A DNA stretch of 64,000 nucleotides, from the NCBI GenBank assembly GCA_963693085.1, contig OY856414.1, positions 262,102,001 to 262,166,000 on the forward strand, read 5' to 3'. Under the pieces are notes generated by a model. It was not told the origin of the DNA and did not search any database. It worked only from the letters and a program-made list of their open reading frames with translations. The first letter of the stretch is position 1; every line of letters begins with the position of its first letter. Source of the stretch: Alisma plantago-aquatica. Lineage: Eukaryota > Streptophyta > Magnoliopsida > Alismatales > Alismataceae. Positions 62,025 through 64,000 of this stretch are shown here, one piece after another. The position numbers were made by a program, and so were the translations under genes.

Positions 62025-64000
62025 TGTATTGAGTGAGACCTGAACGAGGATCCACTCAAATGATATAATACATGAGCCATGTAATAAAAAAGAAGCGGAA
62101 ACTAAACTATTACAAAATTACTTCATAATTCATTTATACAATTGTTCCTCGCCATAATAGGCAAATTTACAAAAAAAAACTTGAACTAAATACAACTAAA
62201 GCCAGTAGCAGAGGGTAACCCAGCCATTCCAAGCTATCCTTAATTCCATTTCATGTTGGTGATCCTTTTGAGTTCTTGTACTGTAATGTACCTATACCTG
62301 GGTGGAAAGGAACATCACCCAGAACATAGGAAACAATATAGAGGTCAGCAAAGAGCTGAGTATGCACATATGATAAACACTTTGGGCATTATATATGGTT
62401 ATAAGTGCAAAAAGAGATGTTCCCACAAGAAGGGGGTTATTTGCAATTAGGTAAGTTCAAAAGGAATATAATAAAAGAATGAGGCATTTTAAAGTTCAGA
62501 TTACAAACATCAGAATAAAATGTCTTGCCATAGCACTTTACCACAATCACAACATAAAACAATAAACTTTTGCATGCTTAACAATGTAGACTAAATATAC
62601 CTAAAACAAGGCCATAACACCATAGGATCATGGCCTAAAAGAAATAAGGGTGGAAACGCACACCCCGGGAAGAAACACACACCCTATATAAGTATGGTTG
62701 TACATAAGTACCACTATTCTAGATATTCTAGTCAAACATGTAGCATGCATAAAATAGAGAGGAAAGACTAGCATTTCAGTCAATTTTCATAAAAAGACAT
62801 TCATAGCAAGTGGGGTACAAGTACCCTTATAAACAAGGTAGTCCAAAAATGAGAATGATATAATGAGTCAACATCAGGAAATGTAAATGTTCAAGAATTT
62901 AGATTTCATAAGGAATAATAGCTCAAAAGATGCATCATTAAAAGAAAGTAGGTTTTAGTCAAATAATGCCCAAAATAAAATAGAGGATGTACATACCTTA
63001 TGTGTCCAAAAGTTAACTCTAAATAGGCACTTGGTCCTCAAAATCGAGTATTCATCTTAGAAACACATTACATAAGGTAATCAAAACAAAATAATTTGTG
63101 TATAAATTCCTACTTTGTATTTTATTATTGTTCTTATCCTAGTTCCAATCACCTAATTCCATATTAGGATTTGGGATGCTACATATGTATATCATTATTA
63201 TGCCAGGTTATATTATGTGAACCACCATTTCATTAGGTACTATGTTATGGGTGAATTAGATGTGTATACACGTTTTATTCTCGTGTAAAGTTATGAATTC
63301 ATATTTTGTTTTGTTTAGATTCACACTTAAGGATTTTAGCTACATTATCAGTATTTGGAATCCGTTCATATTTTTAGGTTATAGTTACTCAATACCACGT
63401 CTAATTAGTATTAATCTAAATGTTTATTAAACAATCTAATAGGACATTTCGTATATAAAAGCACTGAGCTCCATGTTTATATACCTAACAAGACATCTTA
63501 CTTAGATATACTCTACCACATATACTAGTAGATCAAACCAGTTATGTACTAGCAGATTTGATTTGATATATTCATGAATTCTGAAATTATCTATTGCATA
63601 GTAGTAGTTCAAGGTTATGGTTAGACTAGTGGTATCCATGCACAAATAGGGTTGAAAATCAAACTTATTTCCATATATGCTCCATATCTAGGGTTGCTCT
63701 CCTAGTTAGTCATAGAAAACTTCCATAATTTCTAATATGGTTATGTAGTGAACTGCTTATTGTACCTCATAGTCACTGTTTAGAATCTTCTCTTCTATTT
63801 TTAGAATAACCCACATGTAATAAGAACATATAATATACTAATATACAAATTATTATAGTCATATGCACTAGATAATACTAATACGCATATTGGTAGGACA
63901 TGTAGTTCATCAATTGATTACATGGTCTAGTTGATGTTGTTCTTATGTTTAGTGTGATGTGTGCCTTGACATTATCAGTAGAGTAAGCTCAATGATGTCC
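62025..64000 (-). repeat. 5' LTR of the non-autonomous element, partial
   Basis: Matches 54099-55978 closely. At 63903-63982 it carries about 80 bp not in the left LTR (beginning TAGTTCATCAATTG). It then rejoins the left-LTR sequence (AGCTCAATGATGTCC) at the window end. Confidence 0.75.

Noticed and set aside
63901..63905. Right-hand target duplication of the LARD-like element at the point where LTR similarity stops
   Set aside because: TGTAG does not match GGAAC on the left, and similarity resumes near 63983, so the LTR continues past this point.

Overview
This is plant nuclear DNA made almost entirely of transposable elements. The evidence is Ty3-gypsy chromoviruses with initiator-Met primer sites, a SIRE-like Ty1-copia element, an L1-type LINE, an Athila/Tat-type solo LTR, AT-rich non-coding DNA and many telobox-like AAACCCTAA motifs. 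I see no host gene, tRNA or rRNA. The species cannot be read from the sequence. The window looks like deep pericentromeric or intergenic heterochromatin with insertions inside insertions.

Left nest (1-41108). A poorly defined LTR of a third gypsy-like family starts near 121 and is split at 1383/40011 by a minus-strand chromovirus of the Del/Tekay type (1384-40010; LTRs of about 4.7 kb). Its gag-pol (10817 down to 6168) is one 1550-codon frame broken only by stop codons. Its right LTR is in turn split at 11278/35604 by a plus-strand relative of 24.3 kb (11279-35603). That relative is not a normal element: it has three LTRs (11279-16147, 20981-25866, 30700-35603) and two internal regions (16148-20980, 25867-30699), so the middle LTR is shared. 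Both gag copies carry the same stop, the same one-base deletion and the same protease TGA. The first pol copy (17797-20931, 1044 aa) is otherwise open and keeps its RT, RNase H and integrase catalytic residues.

Right nest (41109-64000). A minus-strand SIRE-like copia element keeps its 3' LTR (41109-42566), a 'plant transposon protein'-like third ORF with an acidic tail (44300-43245), a broken pol (about 47960-45013) and the 3' part of gag (to 49199). It is cut at 49200 by a gypsy-type LTR fragment (49200 to about 50470), which is followed by a minus-strand LINE (about 50490-54098). The LINE is interrupted at its endonuclease domain by a non-autonomous long-LTR element (54099 to beyond 64000) that has a primer site, a PPT-like tract and no gag or pol. 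That element holds a pure 123-unit TCA microsatellite (58610-58978) and an Athila/Tat-like solo LTR with perfect GAGAG target duplications (60273-61857). The missing 5' halves of the LINE, LTR and copia element are expected to lie to the right of the window.

The most unusual theme is that unrelated LTR families here carry their own dispersed arrays of short CpG-containing inverted repeats. These are AAACGGTCTTGAGACCGTTT-type in the chromovirus LTRs, GTCGATACCATCGAC-type in the solo LTR and ATCGGTCGAGTT/AACTCGACCGAT-type in the copia element. In the chromoviruses the array lies downstream of the TATA box and so should be transcribed as a chain of small hairpins.
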